A stretch of 64,000 nucleotides of DNA from Alteromonas gilva (GCF_028595265.1 NZ_JAQQXP010000001.1:2542001-2606000); one strand, 5' to 3'; shown: positions 27,882-36,604, numbered from the stretch's first letter. The notes: a model not told the origin generated them from the sequence alone. Numbers and translations: made by a program.

Positions 27882-29231
27882 ATGAAAATCATTAAACTAT
27901 CGCTTAGTTTGTTTATGCTTGTTTTACTCAGCGCATGCTCTGGCAGCGACGAGGAGCCAGTTGAAGGAGAAAGCTCACTGCGGGTGGTACATGCATCTTC
28001 CGATGCGCCCACTGTAAACGTATTAGCCGACGGTGAAGTTCTGGGCTTTTTAGTTGGTGTGGACTATCAACAAGCCTCTGAACAATACGCCCTAGAATCC
28101 GGTAAAAGTTATGATTTTGCGATACAGGCAAACACCACCACCGGCGTGGTAGAGGTACTAAGCACAAGTCTTACCCCCGCAGCAGACGTTTTGTATGATG
28201 TGATCGCCGTTGGTAGCGTAGCAAACGAAACCCTGGAATTACTTACATTGAGCACACCTGATGAAGAACTAGCGGCAGGCAATGCCAGAGCCCGAATTGT
28301 TCATGTAGCTGAAGGTGCTCCCATTGTGGATATTTATGTCACCGCAGTCGGTGCAGACTTAGCCAGCGCCCAACCCATTGCTACCCTCGGTTATAAAGAC
28401 AACTCCGGCGCAATAGAAGTTGAAAGTGGCGACTATCAAATCAGAATCACTCCGGCAGGTTCTACCACTATCGCTTTTGATTCGGGGCCGGTTACTTTTT
28501 CTGCTAACGCCGAACTTCTGGTGTTGGCAACAAACAATGTTTCACCTGGCAGTTCCCCGGTAAGCCTGGTGATATCTGATGGCGATAGCTCCGCTACACT
28601 GCTGGATAAAGATACGCCCGCTTCTGTGAGAGTTGTGCACGGCGTTGCCGATGCGCCTGCCGTAGATATCCTTGCAAATAATGCCCTTGAACTATTTGGT
28701 GATGCGAGCTTTTCGGCAGTCACTGATTATGCAACTGTTGCCGCAGGCGATTACTTAATTGACGTTGTCGATGCTACAGACAGCGCTATCGTAGTTGTTG
28801 ACGACGCGGCCATTCCCCTTGAAGCGGGAAAACGATATACGGCAATTGCTAACAACGCGCTGGCCACGATCGATTTAGATTTAGTGGCTGATAGTGCGCG
28901 ACCTGTTGCAACCGATGCCAAGGTGAGATTATTTCATGCGGCGTCCACGCTGGCAGATGTCGACATCTATTTTACGGCCGATGGCAATATTACCGATGTA
29001 GCCCCAAGTTCAACCGATATTCCGTATCAAACAGGTGATCTCGCCGACACAGGTTACGTTACGTTTAGCGCAGGAGATTATATAATATCGGTTACGCTGG
29101 CAGACTCAAAAACAGTTCTGTTAGAAACCGACGTGGTAAGCCTACAGGTCAATCAAGTCTATACTGGATATATTGTTAACCCAGAAACGAACACCGCAGA
29201 GCCAAAGCTAATCACCGCGGAGGGTTTTTAG
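27882..29231 (+). CDS. DUF4397 domain lipoprotein
   Basis: A 449-residue lipoprotein (lipobox LLSAC) with tandem DUF4397-type repeats. Each repeat opens with a variant of LRVVHASSDAPTVNVLADG (also ARIVHVAEGAPIVDIYV, VRVVHGVADAPAVDILA, VRLFHAASTLADVDIYF), giving four copies. Such repeats form Ig-like beta domains in surface proteins. It is on the plus strand, opposite to its neighbours, with its own terminator; whether it is a cassette is unclear. Confidence 0.8.
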   Translation: MKIIKLSLSLFMLVLLSACSGSDEEPVEGESSLRVVHASSDAPTVNVLADGEVLGFLVGVDYQQASEQYALESGKSYDFAIQANTTTGVVEVLSTSLTPAADVLYDVIAVGSVANETLELLTLSTPDEELAAGNARARIVHVAEGAPIVDIYVTAVGADLASAQPIATLGYKDNSGAIEVESGDYQIRITPAGSTTIAFDSGPVTFSANAELLVLATNNVSPGSSPVSLVISDGDSSATLLDKDTPASVRVVHGVADAPAVDILANNALELFGDASFSAVTDYATVAAGDYLIDVVDATDSAIVVVDDAAIPLEAGKRYTAIANNALATIDLDLVADSARPVATDAKVRLFHAASTLADVDIYFTADGNITDVAPSSTDIPYQTGDLADTGYVTFSAGDYIISVTLADSKTVLLETDVVSLQVNQVYTGYIVNPETNTAEPKLITAEGF

Positions 29232-29296
29232 TCTCTGATGCGAGTTGGTTTTGTTGAAATCAATTTGCTGCTACGAGACTACACCCGACAAATTGG

Positions 29297-29326
29297 ACAC
29301 CCTGCCCGAACTATGGTGCAGGGTGT
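29297..29326 (+). terminator. Terminator of the DUF4397 gene
   Basis: Perfect 9-bp stem ACACCCTGC/GCAGGGTGT with a 12-base loop, 66 bases past the stop codon. Confidence 0.7.
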
Positions 29327-29488
29327 TTGGTATATAAAAATAGTCACCGCTGCCTACCCTACTCACTGTTAATCGAACGAAAATTTTACGGCACGCCCCT
29401 AATAGCCTCCAGGCGGCGTTATTATGCGGAAAGAAGTAATGTGAGCCTTGGTGTTACTGACCTGCTGATTTGGTATTTTATGCCAGCT

Positions 29489-29755
29489 TTATTTAAGACG
29501 CTTTACCGGCAATGACTCAATAATGTTTAAACAGTATTTAAGCGATAAACCGGTTTGCCTTCTTAGTTCCATTGCAGCTTTCGCTGTTTTGCCCTCGCTA
29601 ATATGATGATTAAACTTGTCATTAAAATAGAGTTTCCAATCAGGTTCGTTTTGCTTCAGAATAATGTCAACTTTGGCGTGAAGCTCCGAAATGTTCACAT
29701 GGAGCACATACACGGCAGCCAAAATTAAAACTAAGAATCCAATCTCCACAACCAT
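29489..29755 (-). CDS. Membrane-anchored protein with bL12-CTD-like tail
   Basis: 88 residues: one N-terminal helix (GFLVLILAAVYVLHV), a linker, and a tail (GKTAKAAMELRRQTGLSLKYCLNIIESL) that resembles the C-terminal domain of ribosomal protein bL12 (K-x-A-x-K-x-x-R-x-x-T-G-L-x-L-K-x-A). Similar L7/L12-like small membrane proteins are known as hypotheticals. It belongs to the first cassette-like unit of the array. Confidence 0.5.
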   Translation of the reverse strand: MVVEIGFLVLILAAVYVLHVNISELHAKVDIILKQNEPDWKLYFNDKFNHHISEGKTAKAAMELRRQTGLSLKYCLNIIESLPVKRLK

Positions 29756-29801
29756 TTCTGTCTCCTGGCCACTTAAATCTATATAGAATTTCTAACTGAA
29801 T

Positions 29802-29898
29802 GTACAACGAACGATTAGCCGGTGAAAAACTTGCGGCCTGAAATTGGTCGAAGCGAAAAGCCCGCAAGTAATTGCCCTGCTTACCTGGGTTGTTATAT
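29802..29898 (-). repeat. attC, left core degenerate
   Basis: Inner stem ACTTGCGG/CCCGCAAGT with the usual GAAGCGAA loop, right core GTTATAT; the left core is only ACAACG. First convincing site from the left. Confidence 0.6.
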
Positions 29899-29899
29899 C

Positions 29900-30352
29900 T
29901 CAACTTGCCTTTATTAATGGCTTCAAACAAGCTTGAAACCCGGCTCTTGAAGACGCGTTCTCCCAGCAGCCAATTAGCTTATCTTTTGCGATAGTATTGA
30001 GCGGATAAAAACGGCTACCTTCGCTATTAAGCTTGCAGCGTAAATACCAATAATCTTCAAAAATGTTTACTTCAACTTGAGGATTATTGGAGAAATCGTT
30101 TTGTGCAACCAGTTTTGCCATCGCTTTTGCAGTGCTGTCCTGAATATTTTTCTCTGCATAAGCAGATTTGCTTGCAGCCCAAATATAAAGCCATTTTTCA
30201 TCACTAAAAGCTGCAGGTTCGTTGGCAATACCACGATTAACTGACCATTTAGCCGCAATAATTTTAAAAAATGCTTCAGATTCGACCATGCAGTCATCAG
30301 CTTTCACCGAAACTGATAACATAGATATTGTAAATAGCACTAAAAACTTCAT
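29900..30352 (-). CDS. Secreted Cys-containing protein
   Basis: Not recognised. 150 residues with a signal peptide (MKFLVLFTISMLSVSVKA) and four cysteines in the mature part (DDCMVE, LRCKL, GCWEN, QACLK), which may form two disulfides. Cassette gene. Confidence 0.6.
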   Translation of the reverse strand: MKFLVLFTISMLSVSVKADDCMVESEAFFKIIAAKWSVNRGIANEPAAFSDEKWLYIWAASKSAYAEKNIQDSTAKAMAKLVAQNDFSNNPQVEVNIFEDYWYLRCKLNSEGSRFYPLNTIAKDKLIGCWENASSRAGFQACLKPLIKAS

Positions 30353-30366
30353 TGTGTGTCCTTTGA

Positions 30367-30482
30367 TATATAACTTCCCTTCAAGGGGGCCGTAACAACT
30401 GGGCTACTAATGCAGCAATGTGACGCGAACCACATGTTGCTGTTACAGCGAGCTTGCAACCGACACAATATGACTGTTGTGT
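30367..30482 (-). repeat. attC, diverged
   Basis: Left core TATAAC, inner stem GCAGCAATGTG/CACATGTTGCTG, right arm CAGCGAGCTTGCAACCGAC like good sites, right core changed to GTTGTG. The stop codon of the next gene lies inside it. Confidence 0.55.
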
Positions 30483-30943
30483 TTTGTATTCAGATAAAGC
30501 ACTTCGCTCATTCCAATTACAACATTTTTATTGCTGGTTTTCTTTTGATGTATCGCTACAAGGTATTTGATAGGCAATGCCATTTTACTCAAAGCTTCTC
30601 TTGAATAGCCTGCACCCAGCGATAGCGGCGTGTTCCATTTAACTGATACAGAACCCGTTTTTGAGTCGATACGACATGGATTTGCGTTTTCTAATCTGGT
30701 TATCATCTCTGTTTCAGAAGTCACAAACAACACTGAACAGGTATACAGCTCAGGGATGTCGTGATAATCACTGATGCTGTAATCAAACTTAACATCAAGC
30801 TGGTATTTATCAGTTCCAGCTTTACCAAGCTCTGTAACATTTAGATTTTTGATGACGGCCTGACTATTTTCAATCTCTGAATAATTAACTGCTGCGCAAC
30901 CTGCTAACAGAGCAATAGCAATAATCCCTGGAATCTTCTTCAT
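30443..30943 (-). CDS. Lipoprotein of unknown function
   Basis: 166 residues with a lipobox (LLAGC, Cys16) and a mature part of beta-rich composition. The last residues are read from within the attC. Not recognised. Confidence 0.6.
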   Translation of the reverse strand: MKKIPGIIAIALLAGCAAVNYSEIENSQAVIKNLNVTELGKAGTDKYQLDVKFDYSISDYHDIPELYTCSVLFVTSETEMITRLENANPCRIDSKTGSVSVKWNTPLSLGAGYSREALSKMALPIKYLVAIHQKKTSNKNVVIGMSEVLYLNTKHNSHIVSVASSL

Positions 30944-30956
30944 TTTTCTTCCTTTA

Positions 30957-31061
30957 AAAACGTCTGAATATGAGGCACAAACAAACGCGCCAGACTGGTA
31001 AAGCTGCCTGTCTGTTTTTGCATCGCCCCGCTCCTACTATGACATAACTTTTGGTTATGTG
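30957..31061 (-). repeat. attC, diverged
   Basis: Similar to the GGGGCACAAACAGGCAGGC class (55862, 56969, 57412) but with scattered changes; left core reduced to AACG, right core GGTTATGT intact. Confidence 0.65.
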
Positions 31062-31083
31062 CCGCTAAATAGCACTTAGTTGA

Positions 31084-31245
31084 TTAATGAGCTATTGGAG
31101 AGGCTTTAGCGGTTTGTACGTCATGAATTTGCTGCTGAAGCGATTTAACTTCGCTTTGTAGCTTCAAATTAGACACGCCTAAAAAAATAGCCGTGATACT
31201 TAGCAGCGTAACCGTAATATTGATGGGTTTTAGTAGCTTTTTCAT
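31084..31245 (-). CDS. Small membrane protein with coiled coil
   Basis: 53 residues: helix ITVTLLSITAIFLGVS, then a short coiled coil NLKLQSEVKSLQQQIHDVQ. A GGATGAGA site precedes the ATG. It fills the cassette between two attC remnants. Function unknown. Confidence 0.5.
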   Translation of the reverse strand: MKKLLKPINITVTLLSITAIFLGVSNLKLQSEVKSLQQQIHDVQTAKASPIAH

Positions 31246-31325
31246 AAGTTCTCATCCGTAATTAATTCATGAAATAAGTAAGATTAGGCAATTGTAATAT
31301 AGTTCAAATTTTATACTTGGCACGC

Positions 31326-31364
31326 ATCACCCCTGTCAGCACCAATACCACGCGGGCTAAAACG
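31326..31364 (-). repeat. attC remnant, left arm only
   Basis: TCACCCCTG...ACCACGCGGGCTAAAA matches the left arm and stem of good sites; the right arm and right core are gone. Confidence 0.45.
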
Positions 31365-31381
31365 TAAACTCGAGTGATTTT

Positions 31382-32236
31382 TTAGAATTTACTGTCGTAA
31401 ACAACATCAAATTTTTTTACCCAGGTCATTCCAGAGCCACTCATGATCTCATTTCCGAGCTCGACATCTGCAATATAATGCTCTTCAGAAATTAAATTCT
31501 CTTCAATTGCGTAAGTTAACAGTTCTAATCCATTAATATCGGCTTTCATCGAAGAGTTTGTCGCCCTGAAAGCTACATGCACCCAACGATTATCGTTCTC
31601 TTCAGACTTGTCCTGCCATTCTTTTTGGAACCAAACTTCCCAGTTAGCCCCATCAGATGTTGTTATTTCACTATACTTAGCGCCAGCCGGGTCGAAATGC
31701 GCATTGGTCGAATATGTCCATATCATAATTTCCGCGGCTATAACCGACCTGTTTGGTTTGCTACCTGTGTAAGCTTCTGAAATGAGCCACATGGTAGTAG
31801 CGATATTATGATTTCCGTTAGTAGTAACCTCAAGATCATAGGCAATATCGAGTTTGCTGAGCGCAGATATTTTTAATGGAAATGATGTGTCAAACTTTGG
31901 CTCCGGCGCCCATGGTGACGACCCGATTTTTATTTGGGGTTGAGAATAAATAACTCTGCGCCCAAAAGGCCATGACCACGACCACCCAAACTGTGTTTCT
32001 CCGTCCACCGATCTTTTTTCCAGGCACTGGCGCCAAGAATCACTTTCTGCGGCTTTTTTGTTCCATACATTATTTGTTAGCACACCTTGCTTTGTAGGAT
32101 AACTAAAGTATTCCTCGCAGCTTATAGTGGTGGATTCTGGTTTAATCCATTTGTCACTTTCTGCCTCCTCGTAACCACAGGAAACTACAAATGCGATAAG
32201 CATTATTAGCAAATATCTCAAAATAGTTCTCCGCAT
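31382..32236 (-). CDS. GH12 endoglucanase-like lipoprotein
   Basis: A 284-residue exported glycoside hydrolase of family 12 (beta-1,4-glucanase or xyloglucanase). The lipobox is at Cys20 (FVVSC). GH12 features in order: NNVWN near residue 55, GWSWSWP at 84-90, AAEIMIWTY with nucleophile Glu169, and GNEIMSGSG with acid/base Glu263. Length and spacing fit a complete catalytic domain with no extra binding module. A plant- or algal-polysaccharide enzyme is an uncommon cassette cargo. Substrate preference cannot be told from sequence. Confidence 0.82.
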   Translation of the reverse strand: MRRTILRYLLIMLIAFVVSCGYEEAESDKWIKPESTTISCEEYFSYPTKQGVLTNNVWNKKAAESDSWRQCLEKRSVDGETQFGWSWSWPFGRRVIYSQPQIKIGSSPWAPEPKFDTSFPLKISALSKLDIAYDLEVTTNGNHNIATTMWLISEAYTGSKPNRSVIAAEIMIWTYSTNAHFDPAGAKYSEITTSDGANWEVWFQKEWQDKSEENDNRWVHVAFRATNSSMKADINGLELLTYAIEENLISEEHYIADVELGNEIMSGSGMTWVKKFDVVYDSKF

Positions 32237-32282
32237 TGGGCGCTTTGCTTTGTTTACCGTCTAAATAACCTGCTAGCAACGC

Positions 32283-32513
32283 TCATTCCTTATTGCCAGA
32301 GGGCAAATCATTGCAAACTTGGCAGGCAATATTTTTACGGTAATTGTAAGCCCGACGTATCGCGAAGATTCCAACAGAAATAAAAGACCAAATTAAACCA
32401 AACTCTATAGAATATGAAAGCGTGCGCCCTTTAATATATTGAACACTCGCAAACAACAAAAAAATAAGTGGTAGCGCAATACAATATTGAAAAATCCATT
32501 TCTTGATTGGCAT
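32283..32513 (-). CDS. Small membrane protein (MPxKKW family), cassette paralogue
   Basis: 76 residues, two helices, tail with CQVCNDLPSGN. Closely related to the chromosomal protein at 18640-18930: same start, same length of helices, same CxxCNDLP tail motif. Function unknown. Confidence 0.65.
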   Translation of the reverse strand: MPIKKWIFQYCIALPLIFLLFASVQYIKGRTLSYSIEFGLIWSFISVGIFAIRRAYNYRKNIACQVCNDLPSGNKE

Positions 32514-32953
32514 TGTTCATCCTTTTCAGTTTTCCGGCAGATAAATTTACTTTTTAGCGAAAAGTGGAAGCCTTAATAAAAATATTAATAAGGCCGTTCC
32601 TTCATCATAGAACAAGTATCAGATTGACACCACAAATCAAAATTTACCGCTATACACAGTTTGAATAAACGATTTATCGAACGGCTTGGCGATTACATCT
32701 ATCTGATACTTGATACGGCTTTATGCATGTATAAATAATTGCTGAACAGAACAAAAAAAAGCCTTGCCAAAAGCAACCGTCAAGCATCACTATACACAAA
32801 GTAAACCTGGAATATATAGTGAAGTGTACCCAACTATTGATTTTATTTAATCACGGACTCTAACCATAGCGCCGACTCATACAGACGCCCTGAATAGGAC
32901 GTGCCTAGGAGGGTTGTCGGCGCCGAACATACTTGATGGCCTTATTCACTGAT
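32514..32953. other. Gene-free region with two inverted repeats
   Basis: 440 bases with no coding frame. A perfect 12-bp inverted repeat (CAAGTATCAGAT at 32613-32624, complement at 32701-32712) encloses 76 bases, and an 8-bp pair GCGCCGAC/GTCGGCGC (32869-32876, 32916-32923) sits just after a CTAAC at about 32860. The latter may be a decayed attC. Confidence 0.4.
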
Positions 32954-33319
32954 TCAAATCCAAACGTCATTCTCGGCGGTTTGGGAAGCGTTTTCGTCGC
33001 CAGTGTTCACCACGCCACGCGGCTCAATAAGCAAAACCTTTGCCTCGTGCTCCGCATAGGGCTTGTGTTCGATGCCCTTTGGTACCACATACATTTCGCC
33101 CTCAGATAAAGCCACATGCCCGTCTCTGAAATCGATTCTGAGACTGCCTTCAAGAACTATGAAGGTTTCGTCGGTGTCTTTGTGATCGTGCCACACAAAC
33201 TCGCCCTGGATTTTGACCACCTTAAACTGATAGTCATTCATCTCAGCGATGACCTTTGGTGACCATTGCTCTTCAAAGAGGCCAAGCTTGTTTTTGAAAT
33301 TGATCGCCTGATGGCCCAT
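32954..33319 (-). CDS. Cupin domain protein
   Basis: A 121-residue single-domain cupin. Metal-binding residues are in WHDHKDTDETFIVLEGSLRI (first cupin motif, His-His-Glu) and GIEHKPYAE (second motif His). The same type is often found in cassettes. Ligand unknown. Confidence 0.8.
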   Translation of the reverse strand: MGHQAINFKNKLGLFEEQWSPKVIAEMNDYQFKVVKIQGEFVWHDHKDTDETFIVLEGSLRIDFRDGHVALSEGEMYVVPKGIEHKPYAEHEAKVLLIEPRGVVNTGDENASQTAENDVWI

Positions 33320-33342
33320 GTAAACTCCTTTTTCGGTGAAAA

Positions 33343-33429
33343 TTAACTTTTAAAAATTGGACACAAACAGGCAGGCGATAATGGCAAAGCAGCCCGCTTG
33401 TTTGTGTTCACAACAGCGCCCTGTTATAT
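33343..33429 (-). repeat. attC
   Basis: TTAACTTTT ... CACAAACAGGCAGGC / GCTTGTTTGTG ... CTGTTATATG; right arm shortened. Confidence 0.7.
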
Positions 33430-33451
33430 GCTTGAACGGTATACCAAAAAA

Positions 33452-33943
33452 TTATGGAATTTGCATTAATAAGAAAACTAAAAAGTTTTGCCCCATGTGA
33501 GTTGCCATACACATTCCCAGCGCTAAATTTCTCGATTTTTCAAGCCAGGAAATAAACACAAACGAAAACACAACAAATGACCAAAAGATGGCAAAACCGT
33601 GTGTAAAAGTGCCAATTGAATGAATTATCGCCCACAATAACGCCGAAATAAGTGTGGCCTTCCAAATGGAAGCGGTAAACTTTTTAATTATTGAAATACC
33701 CAGCCATAACAGCAGCGTTTCAACAACAGGGGCGAATATAACAACACTGAAAAATAATTCACCAATACCTTTCGGAAACTCAGGCGACTCAGCTTCAGGG
33801 AAAAACACATAAATCAAAAATGAAATGCTCAACGCAGGTATTGTCGAAATGGCAATAGTACTAAGAAGATAGATAACTTTGCTTTGTGATGTATTCGATA
33901 AGAAGTCGAACGGAAACATTAAACTATAAGAGTTCTTGTCCAT
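33452..33943 (-). CDS. CPBP family intramembrane protease-like protein
   Basis: A 163-residue membrane protein with five or so helices. Motifs like those of CPBP (Abi) proteases appear in order: FAPVVETLLLW (position of the Glu-Glu motif, with only one Glu), WAIIHSIGTF (His) and ATHMGQN (His, Asn). Loss of the first Glu may mean weak or no activity. A second, fuller CPBP protein is at 43407-43973. Confidence 0.65.
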   Translation of the reverse strand: MDKNSYSLMFPFDFLSNTSQSKVIYLLSTIAISTIPALSISFLIYVFFPEAESPEFPKGIGELFFSVVIFAPVVETLLLWLGISIIKKFTASIWKATLISALLWAIIHSIGTFTHGFAIFWSFVVFSFVFISWLEKSRNLALGMCMATHMGQNFLVFLLMQIP

Positions 33944-33965
33944 TTAATCCTAAGTTCCTTGTTTG

Positions 33966-34209
33966 CCACATAACTCTCCAGGCAGGAGCATGTACTTTTC
34001 CCGCTTACCTTGAGTAGCAGTAAACGGGTGTCGCAAAAATGACCAAATCAGAAGACACCAATGTTTCTGTTATTAGAGTGAAGTCGTCAGATTTATTCCG
34101 GTGTTTATAATCGTAGAATGAAATTAAAAAGTCCTACAGATCTATTAATAAGACTACCATTGCGCTTCACAGCAAAATGGTAGCGACGACCTGATGTACT
34201 TGTTATGTG
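33966..34209. repeat. Remnants of two attC sites
   Basis: CATAACTCTCCAGGCAGGAGC followed by TTTTCCCGCTTACCTTG looks like an attC that lost its central stem; a second right half (TACCATT/AATGGTA stem, core TTGTTATGTG) ends near 34209. No gene between. Confidence 0.4.
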
Positions 34210-34601
34210 CCCGTCCTGGAATAAACCGACAACAACGGAAACTGACTGATTCCAAAAGTTATTGTTACCGACAGAGTTTCATGCCCTTTGAATGATTGCA
34301 TGAATTCAACCGGCCCAATACGCCGCCCGTTTGCGACGATAGCCATTAAGTGCTTTTGAGTTAAAGTGCGCCCACCGGATGCCTGGTTAGTCAGAGTTAC
34401 AACCGCCCAGCGTTCACCCGAATCGTTGCTCATCAAAACATAGTTGTTTACTTCAAAATCACTTTGCTCCGGCTGAATGTTTTGCTCATTGGGAAAGGCT
34501 AACGCCATGCCATTTGGTACAACCCTGTCTACAGAGAGCGCTTCTTCATCAGCATTCGCAGCAAATGTAAAAGCCAATAAAACGAGTAACATCCTTTTCA
34601 A
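34203..34601 (-). CDS. Exported protein of unknown function
   Basis: 132 residues with a signal peptide (MLLVLLAFTFAANA). The best ribosome binding site (AGGAGA) is 7 bases before a TTG codon, so a TTG start three codons before the first good ATG is chosen. The mature part is beta-rich. Not recognised. Confidence 0.5.
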   Translation of the reverse strand: MKRMLLVLLAFTFAANADEEALSVDRVVPNGMALAFPNEQNIQPEQSDFEVNNYVLMSNDSGERWAVVTLTNQASGGRTLTQKHLMAIVANGRRIGPVEFMQSFKGHETLSVTITFGISQFPLLSVYSRTGT

Positions 34602-34621
34602 CTTACTTTCTCCTAATGGCA

Positions 34622-34715
34622 TATAACGCTAAGCTTTGGACAAAAGCGCAATGCGTAAATAGCAAAGCCGCAATGTGTTTTTGTTGCAGTGGCCTGCAAA
34701 CGACTTAATGTGATG
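34622..34715 (-). repeat. attC truncated at the right core
   Basis: Left core ATATAACGCTAAG and both stems are present; the sequence runs to CGACTTAATGTGAT, then leaves the pattern where other sites continue TGTTATACGC. Confidence 0.6.
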
Positions 34716-34944
34716 GTCACGGCAGCACAACGTTGTCAAAAAATGCTTCCACTGCTGCGCTTAATGTTAACCGGATTAACCGCATGCTGCCCGCTGAGTT
34801 CTCATTAAACAGAATGCGATATTTAGATTTTGTTTTCCAATATTTTTTAGCATCCGCCTAATGACTGATTGCTAAAATAAGATTTACCGCTTCCACTGCC
34901 GCCAATAACGTTAATTTTCGTCATTGGTAAATAAAACCTAAAAA

Positions 34945-35028
34945 GCACCTAACAAAACACACGGGCCAACGATCCGCGCAGCGGTTCAACACCCCGACAA
35001 CCTCGGGGCGCGAGCGCCGTGTATTGCC
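34945..35028 (+). repeat. Attachment-site-like hairpin in opposite orientation
   Basis: On the minus strand it ends TTTTGTTAGGTGC as attC sites do on the plus strand. It has ACACGG/CCGTGT and an inner CCCCGA/TCGGGG stem. May be an inverted decayed attC or a terminator of the adjacent SDR gene. Confidence 0.3.
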
Positions 35029-35033
35029 AGACA

Positions 35034-35834
35034 CTATTTCGCAGGTGCTCCTGCTGAACCGGCAAGAATGCCACCGTCAATATTGATCTCCGCTCCTGTC
35101 AGATAGCCAGACTCATCTGAAGCCAACATGACAGCAACACAGGCTACTTCCTCAGGCAAACCGAAACGCCTGAGCGGTGTGTCTTGCACAAAAGCGGCCA
35201 TATTTGCCTCGCGCTCAGGGCCATTACCCAGCATAGGCTCCCACATGGGTGTCAGAATTGCAGCGGGGTGAATTGAATTACACCGAACCGTCAAATTCTG
35301 CTGTGCACAGTACAACGCCACACTTTTAGTATGATTACGCACAGCCGCCTTACTTGAAGCATAGGCCGCGGCAGTTGGAATACCGACCAGGCCAGAACGC
35401 GACGAGATATTAATAATGGATCCCCGACCCGTGCTGCGCATGGCTTTAATGGCGTACTTACAGCCTAAAAATACGCCATCGAGGTTTGTCTCATGCACCT
35501 TGCGCCAGGCGTCTAAGGTTGCATTCTCTGGATCATGGGGCACAACCCCCTCTTCAAAGCCTGTAATACCGGCATTGTTAACAACAATATCAAGCCTGCC
35601 GTGTGTATCGATTATTTTACCTGTAAGCTTTTGCCAGGCATCTTCATCACGAACATCCAACCCAGCAAAGCAGGCAGATTCACCAAGCGATGACACGACT
35701 TGCTGCCCATTGTCCTGATCAATATCCGTGACATAAACAAATGCACCTTCCGCTGCAAAATGACGAGCGATCGACTCACCAATACCTTTTGCAGCCCCGG
35801 TGACTAAAGCGATTTTTCCTTCGAGTCTCAACAT
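35034..35834 (-). CDS. SDR family oxidoreductase
   Basis: A 266-residue NAD(P)-dependent short-chain dehydrogenase of the classical type: TGAAKGIGES (cofactor loop) at residues 12-21, VNNAG near 87, a Ser in NISSRSG and YASSK with catalytic Tyr/Lys, and the closing YLTGAEINIDGG. It resembles cyclopentanol/glucose dehydrogenase-like SDRs. It ends GSAGAPAK with the stop just inside the hairpin region. Substrate unknown. Confidence 0.88.
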   Translation of the reverse strand: MLRLEGKIALVTGAAKGIGESIARHFAAEGAFVYVTDIDQDNGQQVVSSLGESACFAGLDVRDEDAWQKLTGKIIDTHGRLDIVVNNAGITGFEEGVVPHDPENATLDAWRKVHETNLDGVFLGCKYAIKAMRSTGRGSIINISSRSGLVGIPTAAAYASSKAAVRNHTKSVALYCAQQNLTVRCNSIHPAAILTPMWEPMLGNGPEREANMAAFVQDTPLRRFGLPEEVACVAVMLASDESGYLTGAEINIDGGILAGSAGAPAK

Positions 35835-35841
35835 TCGCTCC

Positions 35842-35948
35842 TCCTAATGGCTCCCCCCCCCAAGCAGGGGCAAGTGCATGCAGACTGTAATACCGAACGA
35901 TGTGACGGGAGCCTGCGTGTATTAGTCCCGTTTACCTGGCTCGTTAGC
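35842..35948 (-). repeat. attC
   Basis: Left core altered to CTAATGG, with a run of eight C after it; GAACGATGTGACGGGAGCC loop and right core GTTAGCTG intact. Confidence 0.75.
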
Positions 35949-35960
35949 TGCTTTTCGCCA

Positions 35961-36067
35961 AGGGTTAAACTGTGGACCCAAACTGCCAAGCGCAGAGGAG
36001 CCCTGTTAAACGCTTTGCTATGGCTGACAACTCACGTACACGGATAAACGTTAATGCGTTGTTTTAT
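35961..36067 (-). repeat. Possible decayed attC
   Basis: Directly beside the previous site. Right end AATGCGTTGTTTTATAA resembles ATGCGTTTGTTAT; the left half is unclear. Confidence 0.3.
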
Positions 36068-36354
36068 AAAAACTCAATACGTTCTTCTAAGCACTCAAAA
36101 GAACCCATTTCAAATTCGCGACATATCCAGGGACGATTTTCATAAATAGTGCACAGTAACGTGTCTCTGTCTAGAGCCGCACACCAACCATCATTTAATC
36201 TCATCATTGTTTCACCGCCATACTGATCACGTGAGATGAACTCTTCTGGCACGCCAGTATCAGAGATAATCATAACTTCAAGACGGCAGCAACAAGCTTT
36301 GCAGTTTGAGCAGGAAACGTTTGAGGATGAAGGTGTATTAGTTGGTATAAGCAC
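36064..36354 (-). CDS. YkgJ family cysteine cluster protein
   Basis: A 96-residue protein with the YkgJ (zinc- or iron-chelating) pattern: CSNCKACCCRLEV at the start, then WCAALDRDTLLCTIYENRPWICREF. Cysteines are placed as in the family. Function not established. Confidence 0.8.
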   Translation of the reverse strand: MLIPTNTPSSSNVSCSNCKACCCRLEVMIISDTGVPEEFISRDQYGGETMMRLNDGWCAALDRDTLLCTIYENRPWICREFEMGSFECLEERIEFL

Positions 36355-36491
36355 AAGTATCTACAGTTTAGTCAATTGTGCATGATACCGTAAATTTGCT
36401 ACCAACAACCTTCATTTATGAGATTGTGACTGTAATCTTCCCGATATGAGATTTCGATAAGGCAAGTTCATTTAATTTCTTCTCCTTGAAA

Positions 36492-36604
36492 CATGACGCC
36501 TAAATATAGGGCAATAACACGTGCGCTAAAATTGGAGCAAAGCGACTGAGCCCACGTGTTATTGACCCAGTGAGCTTACGACCGGCTACAGCGGTTTGTT
36601 ATAT
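36492..36604 (-). repeat. attC
   Basis: Left core TGACGCC; stem CACGTG(C/G)GCT...AGCCCACGTG; right core GCGGTTTGTTATATG. Confidence 0.85.

Noticed and set aside
31577..31780. Plus-strand frame opposite the GH12 gene
   Set aside because: A shadow of a confidently recognised gene; its residues are unlike any protein pattern.
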